A program made the translations under genes and the position numbers. The notes below the pieces were generated by a model. That model was not told the origin of the DNA. It did no database searches and was given only the letters and a program-made list of their open reading frames with translations. From the NCBI RefSeq assembly GCF_019977755.1, contig NZ_AP025145.1:434001-498000 (forward strand): a DNA stretch of 64,000 nt, written 5' to 3'. Within the stretch, counting starts at the first letter, position 1, and every line of letters starts with the position of its first letter. Below, piece by piece: positions 63,941-64,000 of the stretch. This stretch comes from Vibrio penaeicida (GTDB lineage: Bacteria; Pseudomonadota; Gammaproteobacteria; Enterobacterales; Vibrionaceae).

Positions 63941-64000
63941 CGAAAGTAATAATAATGCGTCTATCCAAACGATATCGATAAAAGAGAGACGCTTTGGGCA

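Overview
The window looks like chromosome of a Vibrio or a close relative. The type VI secretion (T6SS) genes follow the order of the Vibrio cholerae vipA-to-vasL cluster gene for gene, and VipA, VipB and Hcp read almost like the V. cholerae proteins. Base composition is moderate in genes and AT-rich between them. Nothing was aligned; names come from reading the proteins and recalling the families.

Layout. (1) 1-3.2 kb: the end of a LodA-type quinone-cofactor oxidase, its LodB-type flavoprotein partner and a Cys-rich lipoprotein. (2) 3.25-3.93 kb: a caspase-like gene broken by one in-frame TGA. (3) 4.1-12.5 kb, minus strand: hcp, vgrG, a DUF4123 adaptor, a VasX-type pore-forming effector and its presumed immunity protein, led by a sigma-54-type promoter. 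(4) 13.6-35.5 kb, plus strand: a complete T6SS core, tssB-C-E-F-G-FHA-J-K-L-clpV-vasH-vasI-tssA-tssM-vasL plus a Sel1-repeat gene. Regions 3 and 4 diverge from a 1.3 kb AT-rich spacer, and vasH encodes the sigma-54 activator expected to act on the hcp promoter. (5) 35.7-40.2 kb: a CSS/EAL phosphodiesterase, a small secreted protein and a secreted serine protease with a chitin-binding-like tail. (6) 40.2-43.8 kb, minus strand: four tightly coupled genes: a protein with a NHLP-like leader and a striking Ala/Val block, a radical SAM protein, a second radical-SAM-like protein without the usual iron-sulfur cysteines, and an APH-fold kinase. This looks like a peptide-modification (RiPP) cluster and is the best candidate for something undescribed. 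(7) 44-45.4 kb: a small conserved gene and a MITE-like inverted-repeat element. (8) 45.4-61.4 kb: two paralogous five-gene clusters (lipoprotein, BcsA, BcsB, BcsZ, TPR protein), separated by two unrelated small genes. Both lack a BcsC outer-membrane pore. (9) 61.4-64 kb: an alpha/beta hydrolase, a DoxX-like membrane protein and an unknown membrane protein.

Together the window carries surface, secretion and competition functions: oxidase-based and T6SS-based antagonism, two beta-glucan synthases with PilZ (c-di-GMP) domains, a c-di-GMP phosphodiesterase, a secreted protease and a possible modified-peptide pathway.
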